This document shows, one piece after another, positions 15,501-22,861 of a DNA stretch of 64,000 bases (positions are counted from its first letter, which is position 1; the number at the start of each line of letters is the position of its first letter). The DNA is taken from NCBI GenBank assembly GCA_947367855.1, contig CANBFE010000005.1, forward strand, positions 62,001 to 126,000, in the 5' to 3' direction. The translations under genes and the position numbers were made by a program. This stretch comes from an uncultured Lachnospiraceae bacterium (GTDB taxonomy: Bacteria > Bacillota > Clostridia > Lachnospirales > Lachnospiraceae). Under the pieces are notes generated by a model. It was not told the origin of the DNA and ran no database searches. It saw nothing but the letters and a program-made list of their open reading frames with translations.

Positions 15501-15783
15501 TATCGGCCATGCGGAGATCAGACAGATATTCAAGGCTTCCCAGATCGGAAATATCGCCGGTTCCTATGTGACGGACGGTATCTTCCAGAGAGGCTGCAAG
15601 ATACGCATAACCCGGGAGGGAGAGCAGATCTACGAGGGCGGCCTGGCTTCCCTGAAGCGGTTTAAGGATGACGTGAAGGAAGTAAAGGAAGGTTTTGAGT
15701 GCGGACTTGTATTTGACGGGTTCGACAAGATACAGGAATTTGACATGGTAGAAGCTTATGTGATGGTTGAGGTACCGCGCTGA
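12517..15783 (+). CDS. infB: Translation initiation factor IF-2 with long RG/NQ-rich disordered insert
   Basis: Delivers initiator tRNA to the 30S subunit and joins subunits, using GTP. The 1088-residue product starts MAKVKVHELAKELEVQSKDI, the IF-2 N-terminal fold. Residues about 100-480 are low complexity: Pro/Gln/Glu first, then many copies of units such as NDRNQGDRPQ, then Gly/Arg-rich sequence like RGG-type RNA-binding tails. A second IF2-N domain follows (VLPEMITIKEFAEKIKVQPS), then the G domain (GHVDHGKTSLLD near 598; DTPGHEAF; NKIDKP) and the C-terminal domains. The ATG at 12517 has GGAGGA upstream. IF-2 is often 700-950 residues, so the insert is long. Confidence 0.96.
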   Translation: MAKVKVHELAKELEVQSKDILGFLQGKGIEAKAAQSSIDEDASQLVRKAFGKSAKSTPEKAEAPRKKEAVKEGVPRTAQKDMPQTARPVETPAGDAPKKKKNIIFVSNPQNSKMQGQRSGQQGGNNKRQGQGGGQTRSQSGRNERRDRGDRKPQVQPTVRIKPLTPPSPTPSVQMVPPKPQTKTARSEQAENRRAQAEEKQVQVQKPQNERPVNERPQNEKLQEEKVQTGKVPADKPQNQNPVNERPRSDRPQNDRNQGDRPQGERFQNDRNQGDRPQHDRNQGDRSRRDRGQNDRFQNDRNQNGRPQNEGGSQDRPARNRFQGERGQGGYSGENRDNRENRDNRSRDNRGYGSNYGGQGSRPERGQFQSRGGSGQNGRPQGDRQNSFQRGGRPGAPGAAGDRRGPGGGPGANRGFNGGPRDGRGNGGQGSGFRDNKPGKGFGGDTAPAKDMEKKREEDKRRANSQEKSKRSRKDHIYEEDEALKKKSGRFIRPEKKKEEVAEEVIKVVVLPEMITIKEFAEKIKVQPSVIVKKLFLEGKIVTVNQEIAYEEAENIAMEYDILCEKEVKVDVIEELLKEEDDEEASLQERPPVICVMGHVDHGKTSLLDTIRKTHVTDREAGGITQHIGAYTVTVNGRKITFLDTPGHEAFTAMRMRGANSTDIAILVVAADDGVMPQTIEAISHAKAAGIEIVVAVNKIDKPSANIERVKQELTEYELIATDWGGNTEFVPVSAKSGEGIDDLLETILLTADIMELKANPDRRARGLVIEAELDKGRGPVATILVQKGTLHVGDFVSAGACHGKVRAMIDDKGRRVKEATPSTPVEILGLSDVPSAGEVFLAHENDKTAKSYAETYLAQNKEKMLEETKSRMSLDDLFSQIKEGNLKELNLIVKADVQGSVEAVKQSLLKLSNEEIVVKCIHGGVGAINESDVTLASASNAIIIGFNVRPDSTAKATAEREGVDVRLYRVIYQAIEDVEAAMKGMLDPVFEEKVIGHAEIRQIFKASQIGNIAGSYVTDGIFQRGCKIRITREGEQIYEGGLASLKRFKDDVKEVKEGFECGLVFDGFDKIQEFDMVEAYVMVEVPR

Positions 15784-15885
15784 GGATAGAAACCAAAGCA
15801 GGAACGGTCGGTTTTCATCCGGGGATTTCCGGCGGAAAGCCGGCCTGCGGCTCAGCAGCCGGAAGCGGATTTACAGGGATGGTAT

Positions 15886-16314
15886 ATGAGAAAAAACAGT
15901 GTAAAAAATATCCGGATTAACGGGGAAGTGCAGCGTGTGCTGGCAGAGGTTATCCGTGGCGAGATCAAGGATCCACGGATCAGCCCGTGGACAAGTGTGG
16001 TATCCGTTGAGGTTGCCCCGGATCTGAAGAGCTGCAAGGCCTGGATCAGTGTCCTTGGGGATGAGGAGGCGCAGAAAGCCACCCTGGAGGGGCTCAGAAG
16101 CGCGGAGGGATTTATCAAAAACCGCCTGGCAAAGGTGATAAACCTGCGGAATACGCCTGAAATCAGTTTTTACATGGATCAGTCCATTGCGTATGGGGTC
16201 AATATGTCTAGAAAGATCGACGAAGTGGTGGCCATGGATGATCAGGCGGCCCGCAGCCGGGAGGAGAGCGGGGAAGAGGAAAATGAGGACGGCGGCGAAG
16301 ACGCCGGACTGTAG
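15886..16314 (+). CDS. rbfA: 30S ribosome-binding factor RbfA
   Basis: A 142-residue KH-fold factor for late 16S rRNA maturation. Typical blocks are IRINGEVQRVLAEVIRGEIK, VSVVEVAPDL-like text (VVSVEVAPDLKSCKAWISVL) and LRNTPEISFYMDQSIAYGV. The tail is acidic (EESGEEENEDGGEDAG). It lies after infB behind a 102-base spacer that contains GC-rich inverted repeats but no clear promoter. Confidence 0.93.
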   Translation: MRKNSVKNIRINGEVQRVLAEVIRGEIKDPRISPWTSVVSVEVAPDLKSCKAWISVLGDEEAQKATLEGLRSAEGFIKNRLAKVINLRNTPEISFYMDQSIAYGVNMSRKIDEVVAMDDQAARSREESGEEENEDGGEDAGL

Positions 16315-16328
16315 AGGCAGGCAGGAGT

Positions 16329-17342
16329 ATGGCGAAGGGAAGTGAAGGAATGGGATTGAATCTATTAGAAGAATGCAGAAATGCGGTCCGCATCGGTATC
16401 AGCGGGCATGAAAGACCGGATGGTGACTGCGTGGGGTCCTGTCTCGGGCTGCAGCAGTATCTCCGGAATTGTTTTCCGCAGGCGGAGGTCCGGGTTTTTC
16501 TGGAGAAACCTGCGGAGATTTTCAGGGAACTCACGGGATTTGAGGAGATAGATTCCGAATTTCCGGACGAGGAACCTTTTGACGTGTTTTTTGTTCTGGA
16601 CAGTGGGGTAGAGAGGACCGGGGCGGCTGTCAAATATGTGGAGGCTGCAGGGAAGACCATTAATATTGACCATCATGTCAGCAATCAGGGAAGCTGCCAG
16701 ATCAACTATATCAAACCTGAAGTGGGATCCACCAGTGAGCTGATCTATGATCTCATGGAGAAGGACAGAATAGAGAAGGCCACTGCCATGGCAATTTATG
16801 TGGGTATGATCCATGACACGGGCGTATTCCAGTACTCCAATACCACTCCGGACACTCTCAGGAAAGGGGCAGAGCTGATTGCCTTTGGTTTTGACTTTCC
16901 AAGACTGATCCAGGAGACCTTTTACCAGAAGTCTTACGTGCAGGCCCAGATTATGGGCAGGGCCCTGATGGAGAGCATCCGTTTTCTGGAGGGGCGCTGT
17001 ATTGTCAGTTCCATTGACCGGAAGAGCATGGAGTTTTACCATGCGGAGCCAAAGGATTTGGACGGCATTGTAAACCAGCTGCGCAATATCGAGGGGATTG
17101 AATGCGCCATCTTCATGTATCAGACAAGCGTGCTGGAGTATAAAGTCAGCATGCGGTCCGGAGATAAAGTAAATGTGGCGGAGATCGCGGCCTATTTCGG
17201 CGGCGGCGGGCATGCGCGGGCGGCAGGGTGTACCCTGTCGGGAACCTTTCATGACTGCGTGAATAATCTTTCGCTACATATTGAAAAGCAGTTAAAAAAA
17301 TGGGAAGCGGAGCATGATGAACGGGATAACAGTGATTTTTAA
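16329..17342 (+). CDS. nrnA: DHH/DHHA1 phosphoesterase, NrnA-like nanoRNase
   Basis: Manganese enzyme that degrades very short RNAs and, in many relatives, cyclic-di-AMP breakdown products or pAp. Motifs are GHERPDGDCVGS near the start, FVLDSG, INIDHHVSN (the DHH motif) and, in the C-terminal DHHA1 domain, FGGGGHARAAGC. 337 residues from 16329; an ATG at 16350 is an equally possible start. It overlaps truB by 29 bases, so the two are translated together. Confidence 0.9.
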   Translation: MAKGSEGMGLNLLEECRNAVRIGISGHERPDGDCVGSCLGLQQYLRNCFPQAEVRVFLEKPAEIFRELTGFEEIDSEFPDEEPFDVFFVLDSGVERTGAAVKYVEAAGKTINIDHHVSNQGSCQINYIKPEVGSTSELIYDLMEKDRIEKATAMAIYVGMIHDTGVFQYSNTTPDTLRKGAELIAFGFDFPRLIQETFYQKSYVQAQIMGRALMESIRFLEGRCIVSSIDRKSMEFYHAEPKDLDGIVNQLRNIEGIECAIFMYQTSVLEYKVSMRSGDKVNVAEIAAYFGGGGHARAAGCTLSGTFHDCVNNLSLHIEKQLKKWEAEHDERDNSDF

Positions 17343-18219
17343 GGAGAGCGGGTTTACTTCCCATGATGTGGTGGCCAGGATGCGGGGGATCTGCGGTCAG
17401 AAGAAGATAGGACATACGGGAACCCTTGATCCTATGGCCACCGGGGTGCTGCCGGTCTGTCTGGGCAGTGCCACAAAGCTCTGCGATATGCTGGCAGACA
17501 GGGAGAAGGAATATGTGGCGGAGCTGCTTCTGGGGACGGAGACGGATACCCAGGACACAACAGGGAAGATTCTGGCCGTGCATCCGGTGGAAGTGTCCGG
17601 ACAGCAGGTCCGGGAGGCTTTCCTTTCTTTTACCGGGGAATACAGCCAGATTCCCCCCATGTATTCCGCGTTGAAAGTCAACGGGAAAAAGCTGTATGAA
17701 CTGGCCAGGGCCGGGAAGGAAGTGGAGCGGAAACCCAGGCCTGTTTTCATACGGGAGACAGAGATACTGGAGTGCAGCCTGCCTGTGGTCCGGTTCCGCG
17801 TGGTCTGTTCCAAGGGAACTTATATCAGGACGCTTTGTTCGGATATAGGGGGAAAACTGGGATGCGGCGGTACCATGCAGAAACTGGAGCGCACAAGGGT
17901 AGGGGAGTTTGGACTGGAAAATGCCCGTACCCTGGGGGAACTGCAGCGGCTGAAAGAGGAGGGACGGCTGGGGGAGGCGCTGGCCCCGGTGGACAGTGTA
18001 TTCCGCAGGTGTCCCTCGCTTCATGTACTTTCGGAATGCTGCAGACTGGTTGACAACGGCAATGTGTTTCTGCCGGAACATACCGGGGAGAAGGCGCGTT
18101 ATGCGCCGGGCGAGTGGGTGCGTGTGTACAGGCCGGACGAAAGCTTTGCGGGCATTTATTCTTTTGAGCCGGATGGCGGAAGGTATAAGCCGGTGAAAAT
18201 GTTTTTGGAGAAAGAGTGA
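17314..18219 (+). CDS. truB: tRNA pseudouridine(55) synthase TruB
   Basis: Makes pseudouridine 55 in the T loop of tRNAs. The catalytic block GHTGTLDPMATGVLPVCLG carries the active Asp; IPPMYSALKVNGKKLYELAR and the KGTYIRTLCSDIG block are also standard. 301 residues, with a C-terminal PUA-like part. Two adjacent ATG codons (17314, 17317) can serve as start, inside the end of nrnA. Confidence 0.95.
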   Translation: MMNGITVIFKESGFTSHDVVARMRGICGQKKIGHTGTLDPMATGVLPVCLGSATKLCDMLADREKEYVAELLLGTETDTQDTTGKILAVHPVEVSGQQVREAFLSFTGEYSQIPPMYSALKVNGKKLYELARAGKEVERKPRPVFIRETEILECSLPVVRFRVVCSKGTYIRTLCSDIGGKLGCGGTMQKLERTRVGEFGLENARTLGELQRLKEEGRLGEALAPVDSVFRRCPSLHVLSECCRLVDNGNVFLPEHTGEKARYAPGEWVRVYRPDESFAGIYSFEPDGGRYKPVKMFLEKE

Positions 18220-18225
18220 TTTCAG

Positions 18226-19143
18226 TTGGAAATTATTACAAATACCACGGATTTATGTCTGCCTGTGGAAACAGCAGCCGCTATCGGCAAGTTTGACGGG
18301 ATACACATTGGCCACAGAAGGCTTCTGGAGGAGATTCTGTCACGCAGAACCCAGGGGCTGGCTGCCTGTGTTTTTACCTTTGATCCTCCTCCGGCTTATT
18401 TTTTCGGACATTCCGACGGAAAAGAGCTGACTGACAAAATGGAAAAACGGCTTTTATTCGAAAGAATGGGAGTGGATATCCTGATTGAGTTTCCACTGAA
18501 CAGGGAGACTGCAGCCACGCCGCCCGTGACTTTTGCCAGGGAGATTCTGGGAAGACAGATGAAGGCACGTTTTCTTGCCGCCGGAGGGGATTTGTCCTTT
18601 GGGGCGGGAGGCGCCGGAAATGCGGAGCTTCTGCGTAGACTAAGCCCGGAACTGGGTTTTGAGTTTATGGCCATAGACAAGGTATGTCTGGACGGAAGGG
18701 AAGTGAGTTCCACTTATGTGCGGAACCGGGTGGAGAAGGGGGACATGGAATCGGTCCGCCGCCTGTTGGGGATGCCGTATATGATTGCCGGGAAAGTGGT
18801 CAGGGGAAAGCAGCTGGGCCACAGGATCGGTTTTCCCACCATCAACATTCAGCCAGGGGAGAATAAGCTGCTTCCTCCCAGGGGAGTCTATTTTTCCAGG
18901 GCGCATGTCCGGGGGAAATGGTACCGCGCCATCAGCAATGTGGGCTGTAAGCCCACCGTGGCTTACGGGGAAGTCATGGGAGTGGAGTCTTATCTCTATG
19001 ATTTTGAAGGGGACCTCTATGGGGAGCAGGCCGAAGTATATCTTTCCTCTTTTCACAGGCCGGAAAAACGATTTGAGAGTGTGGAGGCGCTGGGAGACCA
19101 GCTGCGCCTTGATATTGCCGCCGGAGCTGCCGTTGTGCCATAG
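18226..19143 (+). CDS. ribF: Bifunctional riboflavin kinase/FAD synthetase
   Basis: Converts riboflavin to FMN and FMN to FAD. The N-terminal nucleotidyl transferase shows GKFDGIHIGH with the HxGH motif and ends at VSSTYVRNRVEKGD; the C-terminal kinase domain has GKVVRGKQLGHRIGFPTINI and AISNVGCKPTV. 305 residues. The start is TTG at 18226, supported by GGAGAAAG upstream and by the family alignment. Last gene of the operon; a terminator overlaps its stop codon. Confidence 0.93.
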   Translation: MEIITNTTDLCLPVETAAAIGKFDGIHIGHRRLLEEILSRRTQGLAACVFTFDPPPAYFFGHSDGKELTDKMEKRLLFERMGVDILIEFPLNRETAATPPVTFAREILGRQMKARFLAAGGDLSFGAGGAGNAELLRRLSPELGFEFMAIDKVCLDGREVSSTYVRNRVEKGDMESVRRLLGMPYMIAGKVVRGKQLGHRIGFPTINIQPGENKLLPPRGVYFSRAHVRGKWYRAISNVGCKPTVAYGEVMGVESYLYDFEGDLYGEQAEVYLSSFHRPEKRFESVEALGDQLRLDIAAGAAVVP

Positions 19144-19159
19144 CGCCGACGGCTTTTTT
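19129..19159 (+). terminator. Terminator of the rimP-ribF operon
   Basis: GCCGTTGTGC pairs imperfectly with GCGCCGACGGC, followed by six T. The hairpin includes the last codons and the stop of ribF. Confidence 0.75.
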
Positions 19160-19198
19160 CATGAAATTGTGTGTTGGCAAAAATAGTTCGGAAAACTA

Positions 19199-19227
19199 TT
19201 GTAAATTTTTGTCTTTTCCCGTAAAAT
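19199..19227 (+). promoter_or_regulatory. Promoter of the Na/phosphate symporter gene
   Basis: TTGTAA (19199-19204), 17 bp, TAAAAT (19222-19227), 56 bp before the start codon. Confidence 0.55.
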
Positions 19228-19283
19228 AAAGGGGCGTGCGTAAATTTCAGACGCGGAAACCTAAAGTTTGGGAGAAGAGACAG

Positions 19284-20918
19284 ATGAATGCAAGTATAAT
19301 ATTGTCAATGGCCGGTGGTCTGGGCCTGTTTTTGTTCGGCATGCGTGTCATGAGTGATTCCATAGAGAAAGTTGCCGGCGCAAAACTGAGGCGGATTCTT
19401 GAGATCTTTACTACAAATCGTTTTTCAGGTATGATCGTGGGTATCATATTTACCGGCATCATTCAGTCCTCCTCGGCCTGTACGGCCATGGTGGTCAGTT
19501 TTGTCAATGCCGGGCTGATGAATCTCTATCAGGCTGCAGGCGTTATCTTTGGCGCCAATATCGGTACCACCGTCACATCGCAGCTGGTTTCCTTTAATCT
19601 CTCCGCATATGCCCCTGTGATTCTTCTGGCAGGCGTACTGGCGGCAATGTTCTGCAAAAATGATAAGATTAAAAAGTTTGCGGATATTATAATTGGTTTC
19701 GGTGTTCTCTTCCTGGGACTCAGCACCATGTCAAGCTCCATGGCGGGAATGCGTGAAGTGCCGGAGATCGTGAATCTGATGGCATCCCTGAAAACGCCCC
19801 TGGTGGCCACTTTGGTGGGCCTGGTTCTGACTACGGTGATCCAGAGCTCCTCGGTGACGGTGAGTATTGTCCTGCTGCTTGCAAATCAGGACCTGCTTTC
19901 CCTGCGCATTTCCCTCTATATTATTCTGGGTTGTAATATCGGCGCCTGCACCACCGCTCTGCTTGCGTCCATGGCCGGTAAAAAGGACGCCAAAAGGGCT
20001 GCGCTGATTCATTTCTGGTTTAATGTGATCGGTACGGCGCTATTGTATGTCATCCTTTTTGCTGCGGAGGAGCCGGTGATGAAGGGGATCTGGACAATCT
20101 CTTCGGATAAGGGCCGCTTCGTGGCCAATGCCCATACGATCATCAAGATTTTCCAGGTTATTGTGCTGTTCCCCTTCTCCAATGCCATTGTCAGGCTGTC
20201 CTGTCTCTGCGTGCCGGGCGAGGATAAGAAGGTGAGCTACCGGGAAAGCTACCAGCTGAAATACATAGGGGATAAAGTGGTGTTTAATCCGGCTACGGCT
20301 GTGGTGGAGGTAATAAAGGAACTGGACCGCATGGCATCCCTTGCAAGCGAAAACCTTACCCGGGCGATGAATGCCCTGATCACTCTGGATGAGGAGGATA
20401 TTTCTGAAGTCTATGAGGTGGAGAAGAACATTAATTTCCTGAACCATGCCATTACGGATTATCTGGTGAAGATCAACCAGACTACGCTTCCCATAGAGGA
20501 TTTAAAGAGCCTGGGCGCCCTCTTCCATGTGGTAAACGATATCGAGAGGATCGGCGACCATGCGGAAAATGTGGCGGATGCGGCCAGGCAGAGAAAAGAG
20601 GGCGGCATTGTGATCAGCCAGGAGGCCCAGAGGGAACTTGGCGAACTGTTGGACATGGTAAACCAGCTGATACGGTATTCCGTGGAAATGTTTGCCAGAA
20701 GTGACGAGAGCCATATGAAGGATGTGATCGCTCTGGAGGACAGGGTGGATGCCAAGGAAAAGGAAATGCAGAGAGCCCATGTACAGCGTCTGACAAAGGG
20801 AGAATGTTCTCCGGAGGCGGGGATGCTGTTCTCGGATATTGCGTCCGGACTGGAGCGGGTGGCGGATCATGCCACAAATATTGCTTTTGCAGTCATTACG
20901 GCAGAGGAGGAAAACTGA
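19284..20918 (+). CDS. Na/Pi cotransporter II family protein with PhoU-like tail
   Basis: A 544-residue phosphate transporter of the NptA/YjbB type. The membrane part (residues 1-310) contains the two family repeats, each with a QSSS motif (GIIQSSSACTAM near 60 and VIQSSSVTVS near 185). After a break the C-terminal part (about 330-540) is helical and PhoU-like, with DIERIGDHAENVADAA and GLERVADHATNIA. The ATG at 19284 follows GGAGAAGAGA. It could import or export phosphate; no other phosphate genes are close. Confidence 0.88.
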   Translation: MNASIILSMAGGLGLFLFGMRVMSDSIEKVAGAKLRRILEIFTTNRFSGMIVGIIFTGIIQSSSACTAMVVSFVNAGLMNLYQAAGVIFGANIGTTVTSQLVSFNLSAYAPVILLAGVLAAMFCKNDKIKKFADIIIGFGVLFLGLSTMSSSMAGMREVPEIVNLMASLKTPLVATLVGLVLTTVIQSSSVTVSIVLLLANQDLLSLRISLYIILGCNIGACTTALLASMAGKKDAKRAALIHFWFNVIGTALLYVILFAAEEPVMKGIWTISSDKGRFVANAHTIIKIFQVIVLFPFSNAIVRLSCLCVPGEDKKVSYRESYQLKYIGDKVVFNPATAVVEVIKELDRMASLASENLTRAMNALITLDEEDISEVYEVEKNINFLNHAITDYLVKINQTTLPIEDLKSLGALFHVVNDIERIGDHAENVADAARQRKEGGIVISQEAQRELGELLDMVNQLIRYSVEMFARSDESHMKDVIALEDRVDAKEKEMQRAHVQRLTKGECSPEAGMLFSDIASGLERVADHATNIAFAVITAEEEN

Positions 20919-20958
20919 AAGAAGGCAGAAAAAAGATAGAAAAAATAGCAGGAAGCTG

Positions 20959-20987
20959 TTGACAGAAAACCTCAGGGAATGTATAAT
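20959..20987 (+). promoter_or_regulatory. Promoter of the NlpC/P60 hydrolase gene
   Basis: TTGACA (20959-20964), 17 bp, TATAAT (20982-20987): both hexamers are perfect. Confidence 0.85.
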
Positions 20988-21000
20988 CTTTTTTAAAGGC

Positions 21001-21017
21001 GTAACAAATTCGTAACA
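21001..21017 (-). promoter_or_regulatory. WalR-type box in the hydrolase leader
   Basis: On the minus strand TGTTAC-GAATT-TGTTAC fits the published WalR/YycF consensus TGTWAH-N5-TGTWAH without mismatch. It lies 13 bp after the -10, around the first transcribed bases, where a bound regulator would block rather than help polymerase. Confidence 0.6.
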
Positions 21018-21108
21018 AATTTGTTAGAAAGTTAATAAGATAATTAAGAAATACAGACTATGAGGCAGTTCCCGGGCAGGAATGCAGGGACGGAACAGGA
21101 GAGATTAC

Positions 21109-22143
21109 ATGAGATATTTGAGGAACAGTAAGATTGCGGCGGCTTCTGCAGGTTTGATTCTCTGTATGGCGCTGAAACCTCTGCCGGTATATGCGGATGA
21201 GGCGGATGTTCTGCCGGCTGCAGGTGTGGCCTCTGTTTTGCAGACAAAGCTGTCCACGGAAGAATATATTGAACTGGGCCAGCAGGCTCAGGGAGCAGCC
21301 TGGGGTTATACCAATATCGGCATTGCAAATGTGGAGAGCGGCAATCTGAATGTGAGGGAGACTCCCTCCACCGAGGGAAAAATGGTGGGCAAGATGCCCG
21401 GAAACTCAGCCTGTGAGGTGTTGGACATGGCAGACGGCTGGGCCCACATCAAATCCGGTGAGGTAGAGGGATATGTAAGTACGGATTACCTGTTGGTTGG
21501 TCCGGACGCAAAGCTGAAGGCCAATGAGATTGTGAGAACGGTGGTTCTGGTGGACGGGGACGGCCTGAATGTAAGGGAGCAGCCGGACACGGAGAGCGCA
21601 ATCCTGACCCAGGTGCCCAAGGGGGAGGAAATGGAATACCTGGAGACCCTTGACGGATGGATCAAGGTGTCCATTGACTCTGATGAAGCATATGTTTCAG
21701 CGGATTTTGTGACCGTTACGGAGAGGCTTGATACGGCCATCACCATGACGGAGCTTCTCTATGGCCAGGGTGTGTCGGATGTGCGCGTGGAACTGGTGGA
21801 ATACGCAAAACAGTTTGTGGGCAACCGTTATGTATGGGGCGGCACCAGTCTGACCAAGGGTGCCGACTGTTCCGGATTTGTGCTGAGCGTGTTCAAGAAG
21901 TTTGGCATTTCCCTGCCGCACCATTCCGGTTCTCAGGCCAATTACGGAACCAAGATTTCCGCAGGTGACCTTCAGCCCGGTGACCTGGTCTTCTACGGCA
22001 ACAGCAGGGGACGTATCAATCATGTGGCCATCTATATCGGCGGCGGCCAGGTGGTGCATGCCAGCAGTGAGAGGACGGGAATCAAGATCAGCAATTATAA
22101 ATACCGCACTCCCGTGAAGTATGTGAGACTTTTACAGGATTAG
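21109..22143 (+). CDS. Secreted cell wall hydrolase: signal peptide, two SH3b, NlpC/P60
   Basis: A 344-residue exported peptidoglycan endopeptidase. Residues 1-32 are a signal peptide ending near LPVYADEA. Two bacterial SH3 domains follow, marked by NLNVRETPS (about 76) and GLNVREQPD (about 152). The C-terminal NlpC/P60 domain has catalytic C254 in GADCSGF, H305 in NHVAIYIGGG and the third residue H317 in VHASS. Enzymes of this type cut the D-Glu to diamino acid bond of stem peptides. The ATG at 21109 has AGGAGAG upstream. The WalR-type box in its leader supports a role in wall turnover. Confidence 0.93.
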   Translation: MRYLRNSKIAAASAGLILCMALKPLPVYADEADVLPAAGVASVLQTKLSTEEYIELGQQAQGAAWGYTNIGIANVESGNLNVRETPSTEGKMVGKMPGNSACEVLDMADGWAHIKSGEVEGYVSTDYLLVGPDAKLKANEIVRTVVLVDGDGLNVREQPDTESAILTQVPKGEEMEYLETLDGWIKVSIDSDEAYVSADFVTVTERLDTAITMTELLYGQGVSDVRVELVEYAKQFVGNRYVWGGTSLTKGADCSGFVLSVFKKFGISLPHHSGSQANYGTKISAGDLQPGDLVFYGNSRGRINHVAIYIGGGQVVHASSERTGIKISNYKYRTPVKYVRLLQD

Positions 22144-22164
22144 GGAAAAATCGGAAAATCCGGG

Positions 22165-22193
22165 TTTACAATTGTATGGGAATATGCTATGAT
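22165..22193 (+). promoter_or_regulatory. Promoter of rpsO-pnp
   Basis: TTTACA (22165-22170), 17 bp, TATGAT (22188-22193), giving a leader of about 105 bases before rpsO. Confidence 0.65.
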
Positions 22194-22206
22194 AACAGAG
22201 TATGGT

Positions 22207-22276
22207 AGACGGGCAGTTGAAGCCTACGTCTCAGCCGACACCCGGATGCGGGACACTCCGACCCGGTCTTAGTGTC
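22207..22276 (+). promoter_or_regulatory. Structured rpsO leader, candidate S15 autoregulatory site
   Basis: Two hairpins are visible: AGACG-GGC paired with GCC-TA-CGTCT (22207-22231), and an outer stem GACAC/GTGTC (22237-22276) enclosing CCGG/CCCGG repeats. S15 is known to repress its own translation through leader structures that differ between phyla; this one is an inferred example. Confidence 0.5.
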
Positions 22277-22305
22277 AGGTGGTAAAATTTGAAGGAGGAA
22301 GAAAA

Positions 22306-22572
22306 ATGATTTCAAAGGAAAAGAAGACAGCGATTATGAACGAGTATGCCAGGACCCCCGGCGACACCGGTTCACCCGAGGTGCAGGTTGCGGTATTGAC
22401 AGCAAGGATTCAGGAACTCACAGAGCATTTGAAGGAGAATCCCAAGGACCATCACTCCCGCCGTGGTATGCTGAAAATGGTAGGTCAGAGACGCGGTTTT
22501 CTGGAGTATTTGAAGAAGAAGGATATCGAGAGATATCGTACCCTGATCGAGAGACTCGGTTTGAGGAAATAA
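22306..22572 (+). CDS. rpsO: 30S ribosomal protein S15
   Basis: An 88-residue primary binder of 16S rRNA. Nearly all family signatures are present: GDTGSPEVQVAVLTARI, HLKENPKDHHSRRGMLKMVG and RRGFLEYLKKKD. The ATG at 22306 follows AAGGAGG. The gene precedes pnp as in many bacteria. Confidence 0.98.
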   Translation: MISKEKKTAIMNEYARTPGDTGSPEVQVAVLTARIQELTEHLKENPKDHHSRRGMLKMVGQRRGFLEYLKKKDIERYRTLIERLGLRK

Positions 22573-22581
22573 ATCAGATTG

Positions 22582-22633
22582 TAAATAAAGCAGGCTTGAG
22601 ATGTACGAAGGGCATTTCAGGTCTGCTTATTTA
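22582..22633 (+). promoter_or_regulatory. Long imperfect hairpin after rpsO
   Basis: TAAATAAAGCAGGC and the following bases pair with GTCTGCTTATTTA across a short loop, about 20 bp with a few mismatches. It starts 10 bases after the rpsO stop. No T run of terminator quality follows, so RNA processing or 3' end protection is more likely. Confidence 0.5.
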
Positions 22634-22678
22634 TGGCAGACAGGAAGAACAAGATGCTGCCGGGGACAGAAGAATGTT

Positions 22679-22736
22679 CCGAGACCACTGAAAAGGCTAT
22701 GGAAAGCCTTTTCCACAGCCCTTTCAGTAGTTTCGG
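22679..22736 (+). promoter_or_regulatory. Long hairpin in the pnp leader, candidate RNase III target
   Basis: A 58-base hairpin with stacked segments: CCGA/TCGG, CACTGAAA/TTTCAGTA, GGCT/AGCC and TGGAAA/TTTTCCA. It resembles in form the RNase III-cut leader hairpin through which PNPase represses itself in Escherichia coli. No comparable Clostridia element is known to me. Confidence 0.55.
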
Positions 22737-22861
22737 TATCTTCTGTTCCTCTACCTTGTTGTATGACAGATGAATGTGCAGATGTGTCCGCGGAGAGATG
22801 GAAGGAAGGCGGACCAGGACTGTGGAAGAAGCCGTCAGGGACGGCGGAATGGAGGCAATTT

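Noticed and set aside
22601..22861. N-terminal extension of PNPase by 87 residues
   Set aside because: The extension runs through two long hairpins and is unlike any PNPase; the ATG at 22862 has a strong ribosome site and matches the family start.
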